Below are positions 33,068 to 41,807 of a stretch of 64,000 nt of DNA, in pieces. This stretch comes from CAWICD01 sp052267165. Its GTDB lineage: Bacteria > Vulcanimicrobiota > Vulcanimicrobiia > Vulcanimicrobiales > Vulcanimicrobiaceae. The stretch lies in the NCBI GenBank assembly GCA_052267165.1, contig JBKQHO010000021.1, positions 62,001 to 126,000 on the forward strand, written 5' to 3'. The notes under the pieces were generated by a model that was not told where the DNA came from, ran no database searches, and saw only the letters and a list, made by a program, of their open reading frames with translations. Position 1 is the first letter of the stretch. Each line of letters starts with the position of its first letter. The position numbers and the translations under genes are program-made.

Positions 33068-35699
33068 ACCAGGTGTGCCCTCTCTTCAAGGTCACGTCGA
33101 TCGGAACGGAGAGCTCGAGCGCGTGCTCGAGCTCGTGCTTCACGAGCGCGGCGACCCGCTCGAGCTGTTCGGCCGCCAGCTCGAAGATCAGCTCGTCGTG
33201 GATCTGCAGCAGCATCTGCGCATCCACGTTCTGCGCCCGCAACGCGCGGTCGACACGCACCATCGCCAGCTTCATGAGATCGGCGGCGCTGCCTTGCATC
33301 GGCGCGTTGGTCGCCTCGCGCTCGGCCGCCGAGCGCAGCGCGTAGTTGCGCGCTCGCAGGTCGGGCATGTAACGGCGCCGGCCCAAAATCGTCTCGACGT
33401 AGCCGTGCTCGCGGCCGAACTCGAGGTTCTTCTCGATCCAATCGCGGACGCGCGGGAAGCGCGCGAAATAGGCGTCGGTCATGGCCCGGGCTTCGATGCG
33501 CTCGATCTCCAAGCGTTGCGCCAAACCGAAATCGGACATCCCGTAGAGCAAGCCGAAGTTGACCGACTTAGCGATACGGCGCTGGTTGGGCGTCACCTCG
33601 CCGGTGACGATTCCGAAAATGCCGCGCGCGGTGACGTCGTGAATGTCCTCGCCGTGCCGGAAAGCCTCGCGCATCACCTCGTCGCCCGAGAGGTGCGCCA
33701 TGATGCGCAGCTCGATCTGGCTGTAGTCGGCGGCGAGCAACAGGCGCGACGGATCGGGCGCGACGAACGCGCGCCGGATGCGCCGGCCGAGCTCGGTGCG
33801 AACGGGAATGTTCTGCAGATTGGGATTGGTCGAAGAGAGCCGGCCCGTCGCGGTCGCCGTTTGGTTGAAGACCGTGCGCAGGCGGCCGTCCGAGCCCACG
33901 AGCTTGGGGATGACGTCGATGTAGGTGTTCTTGAGCTTGGTGACCTCGCGAAACTCGAGGACCTTGGCGACGATCTCGAACTGGCGCGCGAGCGGCTGCA
34001 GCACCTCGATGCCTGTCGCCCAGCCCGTCTTGGTGCGGCCGCCGTTCGGCAGCTCGAGCTTCTGGAAGAGGATCGTTCCAAGCTGCTGGGGCGAACCGAT
34101 GTTGAAATTCTCGCCGGCCAGCGACCAGATCTCTTCTTGCAGCCGCGTCACCGCCGCGTCGACTTCCTGCGAGAGGTCGCGCAGCGCCTCGACGTCGATC
34201 GCGATGCCGCACGCTTCCATTGCGGCCAGGATGGAGACCAGCGGCAGCTCGACGTCGTCGTACAGCGCGAGCTGATTGCGATGTCCCAAACGGTCGCGCA
34301 AGACCGCCGCCAATTGCAGCGCCGCGTCGGCGTGGGCGGCCGCATCCGGCGGCAAACGTTTGGCGAGATATTCACCGACGGCATCTTCGAGCGCGGCATA
34401 CGTTCGCGACGGATTCAGCAGGTGCGCGGCGACCATCGTGTCGTCAGCCAAACGCGCCGCGGAGAGACCCTCTGCCCGAAGTGCTGCGTCGAGCGCCTTG
34501 CCGTCATGCGCGACGATCCGCCCATCGCGCAGCAGCGTCGCGAAGGCACTCCGCACGTTGGGATAGCCGAGCGCGATGCTCCGAAACGCCAGCCCCGTCC
34601 CGGGCTCGGCGGCTGCGCCTACTTCTCCGTCGCCGCGTAGCGCCAGCGCCGCGCGCTCGCTCTGCGCCAGCCCGGCGAGCTGACCCGCCAGCAGCTCGAA
34701 CTCGGGCGGATCGGCCGACGGCAGAAAGGAACGGTAGTCGCCGCGGACGAGCTCCGCATCGTCGCTTGCGAAGAGCGTCGCGTCGTCCCTGGGAACGGGC
34801 AGCTTGGCGAGCAATCCTTTGAATTCGAGGTCGCGGTAGAGGACGTACAGATCTTCGACCGGCGGCTGCGTGAAGCGCGCGTCTTCCCAGGGGATCGTCA
34901 CGTCGAGATCGCGCTCAATCACCGAGACGTCGCGGCAGCGGCGCGCGATCTCAGCGTGCTCGCGCAGCAGCGCCTCGAGCTTCGGCGTGCCGGCGCGCGA
35001 CGGATCTTCCAGCAAGGCGTCGAGCGAGCCGGCCGTCTTGAGCAGTTTGATCGCGGTCTTCTCGCCGATGCCCGGGACGCCGGGCAGATTGTCGGAGGGA
35101 TCGCCCTTGAGTCCGCGATAGTCGGCGAGCTGCGCGGGCGCGAGCTCGTAGCGCGCGCGAACCGCGTCGAGGTCGTAGCGCACGAGGCCGCCCATTCGCT
35201 GGCGCACCAGCACCAGCGTGCGTTCGTCGACGATCTGCAGCAGATCGTTGTCGCCCGTGACGACGAGCGTGGTTTCGCCCGCCTCTTCGGCCTGACGCGC
35301 GAGCGTGGCGATCACGTCGTCGGCCTCTTCGCCTTCCATCTCCAGCATTGGAATGCGATAAGCGGCGAGGATGCGCCGCACCAACGCAAACTGCGAGCGC
35401 AGATCGTCGGGCATCGCTTCGCGCTGCGCCTTGTAGGCCGCGAAGGTCGCGACGCGCGCCGCCGGCAGACCCGCATCGAAGCAGGCGATGAGATGGGTCG
35501 GCTTCTCGTCGGCGATCAGCTTCGTCAGCGTCGTCGTGAAGACGAGCGCCGCTTCGATTCGCATCCCGCGCGAGGTCGTCAACGGACGGTCCTTCATCGC
35601 GAAGAAGGCCGCGTAGACCAGCGCGTGCGAGTCGAGCAGCATGAGTCGCGCGGTCCCGCGCGGCGGCGCCTCGCCGCCGGTCTGCTCCACCGTCTTCAT
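33042..35699 (-). CDS. polA: DNA polymerase I
   Basis: Removes primers and fills gaps in replication and repair. The 885-residue protein has a 5'-3' exonuclease domain (about 1-290; LLDSHALVYAAFFAM, EGEEADDVIATLA, GLKGDPSDNLPGVPGIG), a middle domain, and the polymerase domain with motif A DYSQIELRIMAHLS, motif B RRIAKSVNFGLLYGM and motif C LLQIHDELIFE. The middle (about 330-540) does not show the DxE and later Asp residues of an active 3'-5' proofreading exonuclease, so it is probably inactive, as in Taq and Bacillus enzymes. ATG 35699 overlaps the stop of the upstream macroglobulin-like gene as ATGA. Confidence 0.95.
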   Translation of the reverse strand: MKTVEQTGGEAPPRGTARLMLLDSHALVYAAFFAMKDRPLTTSRGMRIEAALVFTTTLTKLIADEKPTHLIACFDAGLPAARVATFAAYKAQREAMPDDLRSQFALVRRILAAYRIPMLEMEGEEADDVIATLARQAEEAGETTLVVTGDNDLLQIVDERTLVLVRQRMGGLVRYDLDAVRARYELAPAQLADYRGLKGDPSDNLPGVPGIGEKTAIKLLKTAGSLDALLEDPSRAGTPKLEALLREHAEIARRCRDVSVIERDLDVTIPWEDARFTQPPVEDLYVLYRDLEFKGLLAKLPVPRDDATLFASDDAELVRGDYRSFLPSADPPEFELLAGQLAGLAQSERAALALRGDGEVGAAAEPGTGLAFRSIALGYPNVRSAFATLLRDGRIVAHDGKALDAALRAEGLSAARLADDTMVAAHLLNPSRTYAALEDAVGEYLAKRLPPDAAAHADAALQLAAVLRDRLGHRNQLALYDDVELPLVSILAAMEACGIAIDVEALRDLSQEVDAAVTRLQEEIWSLAGENFNIGSPQQLGTILFQKLELPNGGRTKTGWATGIEVLQPLARQFEIVAKVLEFREVTKLKNTYIDVIPKLVGSDGRLRTVFNQTATATGRLSSTNPNLQNIPVRTELGRRIRRAFVAPDPSRLLLAADYSQIELRIMAHLSGDEVMREAFRHGEDIHDVTARGIFGIVTGEVTPNQRRIAKSVNFGLLYGMSDFGLAQRLEIERIEARAMTDAYFARFPRVRDWIEKNLEFGREHGYVETILGRRRYMPDLRARNYALRSAAEREATNAPMQGSAADLMKLAMVRVDRALRAQNVDAQMLLQIHDELIFELAAEQLERVAALVKHELEHALELSVPIDVTLKRGHTWYDVEPFTA

Positions 35700-38089
35700 T
35701 GGACCGTGAAGCTTCCTGAAGCGGCGCCGACGTCGCCGTCATCGGCGATCTTCAAGACCGAGAGCACGAACTTCCCGCGCCCCTTGGGAACGACGACGTC
35801 GAATGAGCCGCCGGTCACGCGCTCGACCGTCCAGAGCAGCGTGCGCGGCGCGGCCGCCCCGAGCGTCGGCACTTCCGTCGGCACTTTGCGAGCGCGCTCG
35901 GCGGCGAAGATGTCGCTCGCCTTCGAACCCGCCGGCGCGACGTAGGCGTGCCAGCCCGGATCGTCGGCCGAAGGGTACTGCGAGGTCGTCGCGCCGGTCG
36001 AGAGGATGTCGGGCGCGTCGTCGAACAGCGCCGGGCCGCTCTCGAGACCGTCGGCGATGCGAATGGCGAACGTCGCCGCGCTGCCCGGCGCCGCATCGTC
36101 ACGCACGCTCACATGCACGGTCGCGCCGGGAGCGCAGGTCGTTTTGTCAAGAACGAGTTCGGTCGCGCGGGCGTGCCCGGGCGCGTCGACGTGCAGTTGC
36201 GCCGTCCCGAACGCGACGGCGCCGTCGCGGACGAAGGCGACCGAGACCCGCGCGTCGCCTTGCGGCTCGCCGAGGTCGAGCGTCGTCGAGGCGCGTCCGC
36301 CCGAGACGGCCGTTACGCGTGACTGGTACGTGCGCGCGCCGTCGAGCGTCACCAGCGCGTCGCCGTTCGCGCCCGGCGCGCTCGCGCTCACGCCGACGCG
36401 GTCGCCGGGCCGGTAGCGCGCCTTGTCGAGCGTGACGCTGACGTCGCCGCCCGCCGAGACGGTGCGGCCGGCGAGCGCGCTCGGCTCGACGACGACCGCC
36501 GCCGCGTCGCGTGGACGATGGCTGCCGGCGCCGGCTTCGGCGAGGGCGAGGTTCGTGCCCAGATAGGGCGTGCGGAAGGTGACGCGCGCGTGGCCTTGCT
36601 CGTCGAGGATCACGTTCTGCGACTGCTCCGAGACGCCGTGCGCGATGTGCACCTGCACCGAGAGGCCGGCGGCCGGCGTTCCGTCGCTCGCATCGAAGCC
36701 GCGCAGGTCGAAAGCGATCGGGGCACCGACGTCGGCGCTGGGCGCAAGCGGCTCGAGCGCCAGCGCGATCTTGTTCATCGGGACGGCGATCCGCGAAGTC
36801 GCCGTCGCCCCGCGTGCCGTGGCGCGAACGGCGTAGGTCGAATCGAGACCGTCGCTCGGCGCTTGCAAGACGAGCGAGGCGTCTCCGGAGGCGTCGCTGC
36901 GCACGGTGCGCTCGTCGACGACGGTCGTTCCCCAGCGCACGGCGTCCTCGGCGGAGCCCGGCGGCACGATGTGCGGCGTGCGCACGACGCGCAGGTGGAT
37001 CGCGACGTCGGGCGCGCCGGTAAGGCCGCGCGTCGCGGTGAGCCCGATCGTCACCGGCTTGTCGGGATCGCAGGGACAGCCGGCGCGAATCGCGAGCGCA
37101 AGGTCGCCGGCCGCGTCGACGTGGACCGTCGTGCCGCCGACCGCGCCGCCCGCCGCCGCCAGCACCGCGTACTCGCCCTCCTCGAAGCCGGCCGGGACGT
37201 CGAGCTCTCCGCTGAACGCGCCCGCCTCGTCGAGATTTACCGCCTTCGACGCCAGCGTGTTCCCGTGGCCGACGAGCGTTATGCGCGCCTCGCCGGTCGC
37301 CCGGCGGTATCCGGCGGCCGTCCGGCGCCGCACGAAACCGGCGAAGCGCACGGTCTCGCCCGCCCGCGCGACCGCGGAGTCGAGCCGCAGCCCGACGATG
37401 GCCTGCGGCAGCGGTGCCTGCGGCAGGAGCGAGACGAACGACGGCGCCGCTCCGTCCTGGGCGAGCGCGAAGGCCGGCCGGCGCGCGTCCCGCCAATCGA
37501 TGAGGCCCGCAGCGTCGGTGCGCTTGGCGATCAGTTGCAGGCCCACCAAGAACGAGACCGGCATGTTCGCGATCGACTTCCCGCTGCGCAAGTTGACGCC
37601 CCACACCAACAGCCCGCCGGGACTCTCTTTGGTGACGAGGCCGACGTGGGTGCGGTCGAGCCAGACCTGCTGAACGGCGTCGCCGCGGCGCGCCTCGACG
37701 ACGTAAAAGCCTTCTTGACCGCCCAGCGGCAGGCTGACGTCGTTCGCTTCGAAGCGGTAGCCCGGCGGCGGCGAGAAACGCCAGCGCGCGAGCGGACGCA
37801 GATGCGTGGTATCGAGCGCGCGCGGCTTACGGTTTTGACCGGCGATGATGACGTCGGCCGGGTCGACGTTGTAGATCGCGAAGTCGACCGGCGCGCCGGA
37901 GTACGTGTCGAGCCGGACGGTCGCTGGCTGCCACGGCACCGACACGTCGCGCGCAAACAACGCGAAGTAGGCATCCCATTGATGCTTGTCGAGCAGCGGG
38001 CGCCCGCCGAAGGCAGGCAGGGCCAGGACGAACGCAAGAACGGCGCCCAGCGTCGCGCAGAGCGTCGCAGGGGCGAGGGTCCGCTTCAC
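35696..38089 (-). CDS. Short alpha-2-macroglobulin-like (MG-domain) exported protein
   Basis: From GTG 38089 a 797-residue protein with a signal or anchor (LCATLGAVLAFVLALPAFGG) followed by repeated immunoglobulin-like macroglobulin domains: VWGVNLRSGKSIANMPVSFL, LDSAVARAGETVRFAGFVRR, LDKARYRPGDRVGVSASAPG and DKTTCAPGATVHVSV all match the bacterial A2M N-terminal half. It ends before any thioester domain; no CxEQ motif is present. Bacterial A2M proteins are usually about twice as long, so this is a short variant that cannot trap proteases by thioester chemistry. It is coupled by ATGA to polA, an unexpected partner. Confidence 0.75.
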   Translation of the reverse strand: MKRTLAPATLCATLGAVLAFVLALPAFGGRPLLDKHQWDAYFALFARDVSVPWQPATVRLDTYSGAPVDFAIYNVDPADVIIAGQNRKPRALDTTHLRPLARWRFSPPPGYRFEANDVSLPLGGQEGFYVVEARRGDAVQQVWLDRTHVGLVTKESPGGLLVWGVNLRSGKSIANMPVSFLVGLQLIAKRTDAAGLIDWRDARRPAFALAQDGAAPSFVSLLPQAPLPQAIVGLRLDSAVARAGETVRFAGFVRRRTAAGYRRATGEARITLVGHGNTLASKAVNLDEAGAFSGELDVPAGFEEGEYAVLAAAGGAVGGTTVHVDAAGDLALAIRAGCPCDPDKPVTIGLTATRGLTGAPDVAIHLRVVRTPHIVPPGSAEDAVRWGTTVVDERTVRSDASGDASLVLQAPSDGLDSTYAVRATARGATATSRIAVPMNKIALALEPLAPSADVGAPIAFDLRGFDASDGTPAAGLSVQVHIAHGVSEQSQNVILDEQGHARVTFRTPYLGTNLALAEAGAGSHRPRDAAAVVVEPSALAGRTVSAGGDVSVTLDKARYRPGDRVGVSASAPGANGDALVTLDGARTYQSRVTAVSGGRASTTLDLGEPQGDARVSVAFVRDGAVAFGTAQLHVDAPGHARATELVLDKTTCAPGATVHVSVRDDAAPGSAATFAIRIADGLESGPALFDDAPDILSTGATTSQYPSADDPGWHAYVAPAGSKASDIFAAERARKVPTEVPTLGAAAPRTLLWTVERVTGGSFDVVVPKGRGKFVLSVLKIADDGDVGAASGSFTVQ

Positions 38090-38151
38090 GTCGCGACGGC
38101 TTCGGCGAGGCACGCAGGCATCCCCCGCGCGCGCGCGTAAGCGCCGCCAGC

Positions 38152-38313
38152 GTGGACCGCCGACCGAAGTCGACCGCCTCCCGTTGCCGGCACTGCGGCC
38201 GAGCCCGGCGCAAACGCTCGCCCAAGCGCCGGCTCCTGCAAGCGCGCACGTATCAAGTCGTCGCCGCCTGCGCTTCCTGCGGCACGCCCTTCGCCGCCCT
38301 CTCGAGGAACTGA
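38152..38313 (+). CDS. Small zinc-ribbon protein (53 aa)
   Basis: A short frame from GTG 38152 to TGA 38313 encodes a basic 53-residue protein with two CxxC pairs: SRCRHCGRARRKRS near the N-terminus and AACASCGTPFAALS near the C-terminus, 24 residues apart. This is the pattern of a single zinc ribbon. It ends two bases before the start of the next gene, and the GAGGA that would serve that gene lies within its last codons, so coupling is likely. No strong Shine-Dalgarno precedes the GTG. Function unknown. Confidence 0.6.
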   Translation: MDRRPKSTASRCRHCGRARRKRSPKRRLLQARTYQVVAACASCGTPFAALSRN

Positions 38314-38315
38314 GC

Positions 38316-38810
38316 GTGAGCCCCATCCAAGCCGGCGCAGCCCTCGCGCTGCTCGCCGCGTTGGCCGGTCCTCCCGCCGCCGCGCGCGCGGCCAGCACGG
38401 CCGCGGCCCAATTGCGGGCGCCGAGCCAGGCCGAGCACACCGAGTATGTCATCGAAGTCAACAAGAAAGGTCAGGTCTCGCGCGTGCGGGCGGGAAAGTA
38501 TTCCTCCGATGCCGCCTTCAACGCGATGACCTACGGAAACGCACTGCAAGTTTTCATTCGCACCCCCGACGGGAACGCGGTCTCCGGCACGTACCGGCTG
38601 AGCTACGACTACGACCCGAAGTCGCGCAACGTGAAGCGCAACGTCGCCCTGATCAAAGCCGGCGGCGTCGACCCCAACGCCATCGGCGCGGTCAACGCGA
38701 TGGCCGAGATCAACCGCCGGCGCGCCCAGCACGCCGCGCAGGATCATCCCGGAACGACGTCCGTAAATACGCTTCCGGACCTCAAGACCATCACCGGTAG
38801 CAAGCATTGA
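38316..38810 (+). CDS. Exported protein of unknown function
   Basis: From GTG 38316 (GAGGA about nine bases upstream) a 164-residue protein with a cleavable signal peptide (GAALALLAALAGPPAAARA). The mature part begins with a TEYVIEVNKKGQVSRVRAGK beta-like stretch, then GNALQVFIRTPDGNAVSGTY and SYDYDPKSRNVKRNVALIKA, and a charged helical tail. I do not recognise a family. The stop overlaps the TTG of the nitroreductase gene as TTGA. Confidence 0.75.
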   Translation: MSPIQAGAALALLAALAGPPAAARAASTAAAQLRAPSQAEHTEYVIEVNKKGQVSRVRAGKYSSDAAFNAMTYGNALQVFIRTPDGNAVSGTYRLSYDYDPKSRNVKRNVALIKAGGVDPNAIGAVNAMAEINRRRAQHAAQDHPGTTSVNTLPDLKTITGSKH

Positions 38811-39445
38811 CGCAGCTGAGCGCACCGCCGTCCCAGGCTGCGCCGCTGGACGCGGTCGCGCTGCTCGAGCGGACCTCCCACGCGCACGCCTTCGCGCCCG
38901 GTGCGCTTCCGCCGATGGCGCTGCGCCGGATCCTCGAGGCGGGACGCCTCGCACCCTCGCTCTACAACACGCAGCCGTTCCGCTTCGTCGTGGTCCGCGA
39001 GCCGAAGAGCTACGAGCGCTTGCGCGCAGCCTGCAACCGCTCGCGCGACACCTTCATGAAGGGCCGCGGCTTCTTCGCGCTCTTCAACAAGCGCCTGCAC
39101 GAGCCGGCGTTCGCGGCCGGGCTCGAGCGGCAAAAGAGCGGCGACGTGCTGCCGCGCCACGGCGCGGCGGTCGTCGTGTTGCAAGACGACCGTGTCCCCG
39201 AGTCGGTCGAGGCCTGCGCTTGCGCGCTGATGGCGATGCAGCTCGAAGCGACGGCGTGCGGGCTGGCCAGTCAGTTCACCAGCTGGACGCGCGGGCTCTC
39301 GTTTCAGAAAGACATGGTCGCATCGCTCGGCGTCCCCGACGGGTTTAAGATATTCACGAGCCTCGTCGTCGGGAATCCCGTCGAGCCGCTCGCGCCGGCA
39401 AAGAAGGATCGGAGGTCCCTCGACGATGCCGTCAGGTGGATCTAA
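38807..39445 (+). CDS. Nitroreductase family protein
   Basis: FMN-dependent NAD(P)H oxidoreductase fold, 212 residues. The family pattern is AGRLAPSLYNTQPFRFVVVR near the N-terminus, a central helix, SVEACACALMAMQLEATACG, and the C-terminal SLVVGNPVEPLAPAKK. The usual N-terminal RRSxR phosphate-binding motif is altered (ERTSHAHAF), so substrate and cofactor handling may differ. The start is TTG 38807, overlapping the previous stop as TTGA. The following small zinc protein starts 20 bp before this gene ends. Confidence 0.82.
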   Translation: MTQLSAPPSQAAPLDAVALLERTSHAHAFAPGALPPMALRRILEAGRLAPSLYNTQPFRFVVVREPKSYERLRAACNRSRDTFMKGRGFFALFNKRLHEPAFAAGLERQKSGDVLPRHGAAVVVLQDDRVPESVEACACALMAMQLEATACGLASQFTSWTRGLSFQKDMVASLGVPDGFKIFTSLVVGNPVEPLAPAKKDRRSLDDAVRWI

Positions 39446-39659
39446 AGACTTCGACGTGATGAAGTGGTGGCTGAACAGCCGCGACAACATCGACGACGTC
39501 GTCGACAAGGACATCGCGCAGAGCTGCGCGCGCAAGGACGGCTACCGCAGCGAGCCCGAAGCGCGCGCCCACATCGCGATGAACAACATGCAAGGTCAGC
39601 TCTTCACGTACCACTGCCGCTACTGCGACTTCTGGCACCTCACCAAGCGCCGGACGTAA
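39426..39659 (+). CDS. Small zinc-binding protein
   Basis: A 77-residue protein with CARKDGYRSEPEARAHIA, then YHCRYCDFWHLTKRR. One upstream cysteine plus CxxC and a histidine make a single zinc site. The same C-x-x-K-x-x-Y...C-x-x-C-x-x-WHLT layout recurs, as I recall, in many small actinobacterial and phage proteins of unknown function. The start is ATG 39426 with GGAGG ten bases upstream, inside the end of the nitroreductase gene. Confidence 0.75.
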   Translation: MPSGGSKDFDVMKWWLNSRDNIDDVVDKDIAQSCARKDGYRSEPEARAHIAMNNMQGQLFTYHCRYCDFWHLTKRRT

Positions 39660-39780
39660 GCCTGTCGCCTCGCTCCCGTCCGCTCGGGTCGCATCGGCCT
39701 CGGGTCGGTGGGGGACCGTCATTTTTGAGTTTTCGCGCGCTTCTTCGCGGCAACTCGCTTTGGTTTACCCGGCGTTTTGG

Positions 39781-39814
39781 AGCTTGCGATGACAGGGAGC
39801 TTGCGATGACAGGG
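39781..39814. repeat. Two tandem copies of a 17-bp repeat
   Basis: AGCTTGCGATGACAGGG occurs twice in direct contact (39781-39797 and 39798-39814) in the 234-bp gap between the zinc protein and the convergent NAD(P)-binding gene. The gap holds nothing else recognisable. Confidence 0.8.
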
Positions 39815-39893
39815 GTGCGTCGCGGGCGGGGCATCAGTCGCACCCGCGATCATCTTCCCGACTCCATTCGTGAACGGCTATACGCTGCGGCGC

Positions 39894-40517
39894 TCAATAC
39901 GCCAGCGCGACGATCTTGCGGATCGTGCGTTCGTCGGCGACGACGCGGTACATGAAGTCGGCGACGTCGGCGCGCGAGACGTTCTTGCCGCGTTCGGGGA
40001 TGAAGCGGTCGCCGGCCCGGTAGAGGCCGGTGCGCGGGCCGTCGGTGAGGCCGGACGGGCGCACGATCGTCCAGACCAGCCCGCTGTCGACGATGAGGCG
40101 CTCCATGTCGCGCATGTCCTCGAGCACGTTCTTGAGAACGAAGGGCGCGAGCACGCGGCGGTAGAGCGCATTGGCGTTCTTGTCCTCTTCGACGCCGACC
40201 GACGAAACCGCGAGCAGGCGCGTCGCCCCGGAACGTTTCATCGCTTCGATGATGTTCGCCGTACCGCTCGAATAGATCGTCGTCGTCCCCAGACCGTCGG
40301 CGCCGAGCGCCGAGAAGACGACGTCGGAGCCGCCGACGACCGCGTCGACGTCGCCTTGGCGCAAGACGTCGCCGACGATGACGCCGATCGCGCCGAGGTC
40401 GGTAGGCAGCTTGCGGCGATCGCGCACGAGCATCTTGACGTGATCGCCGTTCTCGCGGGCGATCGCGACCAGCCATCGCCCGACGCCGCCGGTCCCTCCG
40501 ATAATCGAGACGCGCAT
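39894..40517 (-). CDS. NAD(P)-binding atypical SDR protein
   Basis: A 207-residue Rossmann protein of the NAD(P)H-binding (BLVRB/NmrA-like) group: MRVSIIGGTGGVGRWLV supplies the dinucleotide loop GGTGGVG, then GDVLRQGDVDAVVGGSDVVF, LLAVSSVGVEED and VWTIVRPSGLTDGP. There is no clear Tyr-x3-Lys pair, as usual for this group. Substrate unknown. The start is ATG 40517. It diverges from the fumarylacetoacetase-family gene across 44 bp. Confidence 0.85.
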   Translation of the reverse strand: MRVSIIGGTGGVGRWLVAIARENGDHVKMLVRDRRKLPTDLGAIGVIVGDVLRQGDVDAVVGGSDVVFSALGADGLGTTTIYSSGTANIIEAMKRSGATRLLAVSSVGVEEDKNANALYRRVLAPFVLKNVLEDMRDMERLIVDSGLVWTIVRPSGLTDGPRTGLYRAGDRFIPERGKNVSRADVADFMYRVVADERTIRKIVALAY

Positions 40518-40561
40518 CGCGGGGGATTCGCGCTCGGCCCGTGCCGAAGCCTCGGAACACC

Positions 40562-41422
40562 ATGCGCTACGTCTGTTTCCTCGCCGACGGCGCCCCGTTG
40601 GGCGGCATCCTGCGCGAGGATGCGGTCTATCCGTTCGCCGGCGGCCGAACGCTGCTCGACTATATCGCGCTTACGGCAGCCGAGCGGGCGGCCGTCGCGA
40701 CCGGCGCGTCGCTGCCGCTTGCGAAGGTGACGCTGCTCGCGCCGGTGCGCCCGCGCAAGAACGTCTTCTGCGTCGGGCGCAACTACCTGGGACACGCCGA
40801 AGAGATCGCTCGCGCGCGCAACGTTCCGCTCAATTTGCCCTCGGTGCCGACCTTCTTCACCAAGGCGCCGACCGCGATCGCCGATCCCGGCGCGACGCTC
40901 GAGCTCTCGCCCGAGGTCTCCTCGGAATACGACTTCGAAGCCGAGCTCGCCGTCGTCATCGGCGAACGCTGTCGCGACGTCCCCGAGTCGCAGGCGCTCG
41001 GCGTCGTCTTCGGCTACACCGCGCTGAACGATGTGACCGCGCGCGACCTGCAAAAAGAGCACCACCAGTGGTTCAAAGGCAAGAGCCTCGATAACACCTG
41101 CCCGATCGGGCCGTGGATCGTCGGCGCCGACGAGATCTCCGACCCGCAGCAGCTCGACATCGCGCTGACCGTCAACGCCCTCACCAAGCAGTCCTCGAAC
41201 ACGAGCCAAATGATCTTCTCGGTCGCGGCGATCATCGCCAGCCTCTCGCGCGGCATGACGCTGGAGCCCGGCGACGTGATCGCGACCGGCACGCCCGACG
41301 GCGTCGGGATGGCGCGCACGCCGCCCGAGTTTCTCAAGGACGGCGATCTGCTCGAAGTCGAGATCCCGCGCATCGGCGTCCTGCGCAACCGCGTGTCGCT
41401 TGCCGTCCCAGCGCGCGCTTGA
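40562..41422 (+). CDS. Fumarylacetoacetate hydrolase (FAH) family protein
   Basis: Metal-dependent C-C hydrolase, isomerase or decarboxylase fold. The 286-residue protein has a short N-terminal domain and the FAH core: NVFCVGRNYLGHAEE, FFTKAPTAIADP, SEYDFEAELAVVIG (metal-binding acidic residues), GYTALNDVTARDLQ, FKGKSLDNTCPIGPW and VIATGTPDGVGMARTP. This arrangement is closest to the acylpyruvase or 2-hydroxyhepta-2,4-diene-1,7-dioate isomerase type; the substrate cannot be told. The start is ATG 40562; GTG 40541 upstream is possible. A cNMP-binding protein gene follows after 28 bp. Confidence 0.88.
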   Translation: MRYVCFLADGAPLGGILREDAVYPFAGGRTLLDYIALTAAERAAVATGASLPLAKVTLLAPVRPRKNVFCVGRNYLGHAEEIARARNVPLNLPSVPTFFTKAPTAIADPGATLELSPEVSSEYDFEAELAVVIGERCRDVPESQALGVVFGYTALNDVTARDLQKEHHQWFKGKSLDNTCPIGPWIVGADEISDPQQLDIALTVNALTKQSSNTSQMIFSVAAIIASLSRGMTLEPGDVIATGTPDGVGMARTPPEFLKDGDLLEVEIPRIGVLRNRVSLAVPARA

Positions 41423-41450
41423 GCGGCCGCAGGCCGAACGTGCGCGGCTG

Positions 41451-41807
41451 ATGGCGAGCATCGAGATGTTTCGCAACGACCCGGCTGCGCAGCCGCTCGC
41501 GTCGGGGCAGGTGCTCTTCCAGGAGGGACAGCCCGGCGAGACGATGTTCGTCGTCACCGAAGGCGAGGTCGAGCTGACGGTCCACGGGAGGTCGATCGAA
41601 GTCGTCGGCCCCGGCGGCATCTTCGGCGAGATGGTGCTGGTCGATCGCAAAGCGCGCAGCGCGACCGCGACGGCGAAGACCGCCGCGCAGGTCGTGCCGA
41701 TCAGCCAGCGCCGCTTTCTTTACCTCGTGCAGAGCACGCCGTTCTTCGCGATCGAGGTCATGTCGATCATGGCCGACCGCTTACGCCGAATGAACGAAGC
41801 TGTGTAG
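41451..41807 (+). CDS. Cyclic nucleotide-binding domain protein
   Basis: A 118-residue stand-alone cNMP-binding domain: QVLFQEGQPGETMFVVTEGE, the phosphate-binding-cassette region GPGGIFGEMVLVDRKARSAT and a C-terminal helix (FFAIEVMSIMADRLRRMNE). It has no DNA-binding or catalytic domain, so it probably senses a nucleotide and acts through a partner. Its 3' end overlaps the convergent P450 gene by 27 bp. Confidence 0.85.
   Translation: MASIEMFRNDPAAQPLASGQVLFQEGQPGETMFVVTEGEVELTVHGRSIEVVGPGGIFGEMVLVDRKARSATATAKTAAQVVPISQRRFLYLVQSTPFFAIEVMSIMADRLRRMNEAV

Noticed and set aside
32553..34640. Plus-strand open frame of about 695 codons opposite polA
   Set aside because: No recognisable domain; polA on the other strand has all polymerase motifs.
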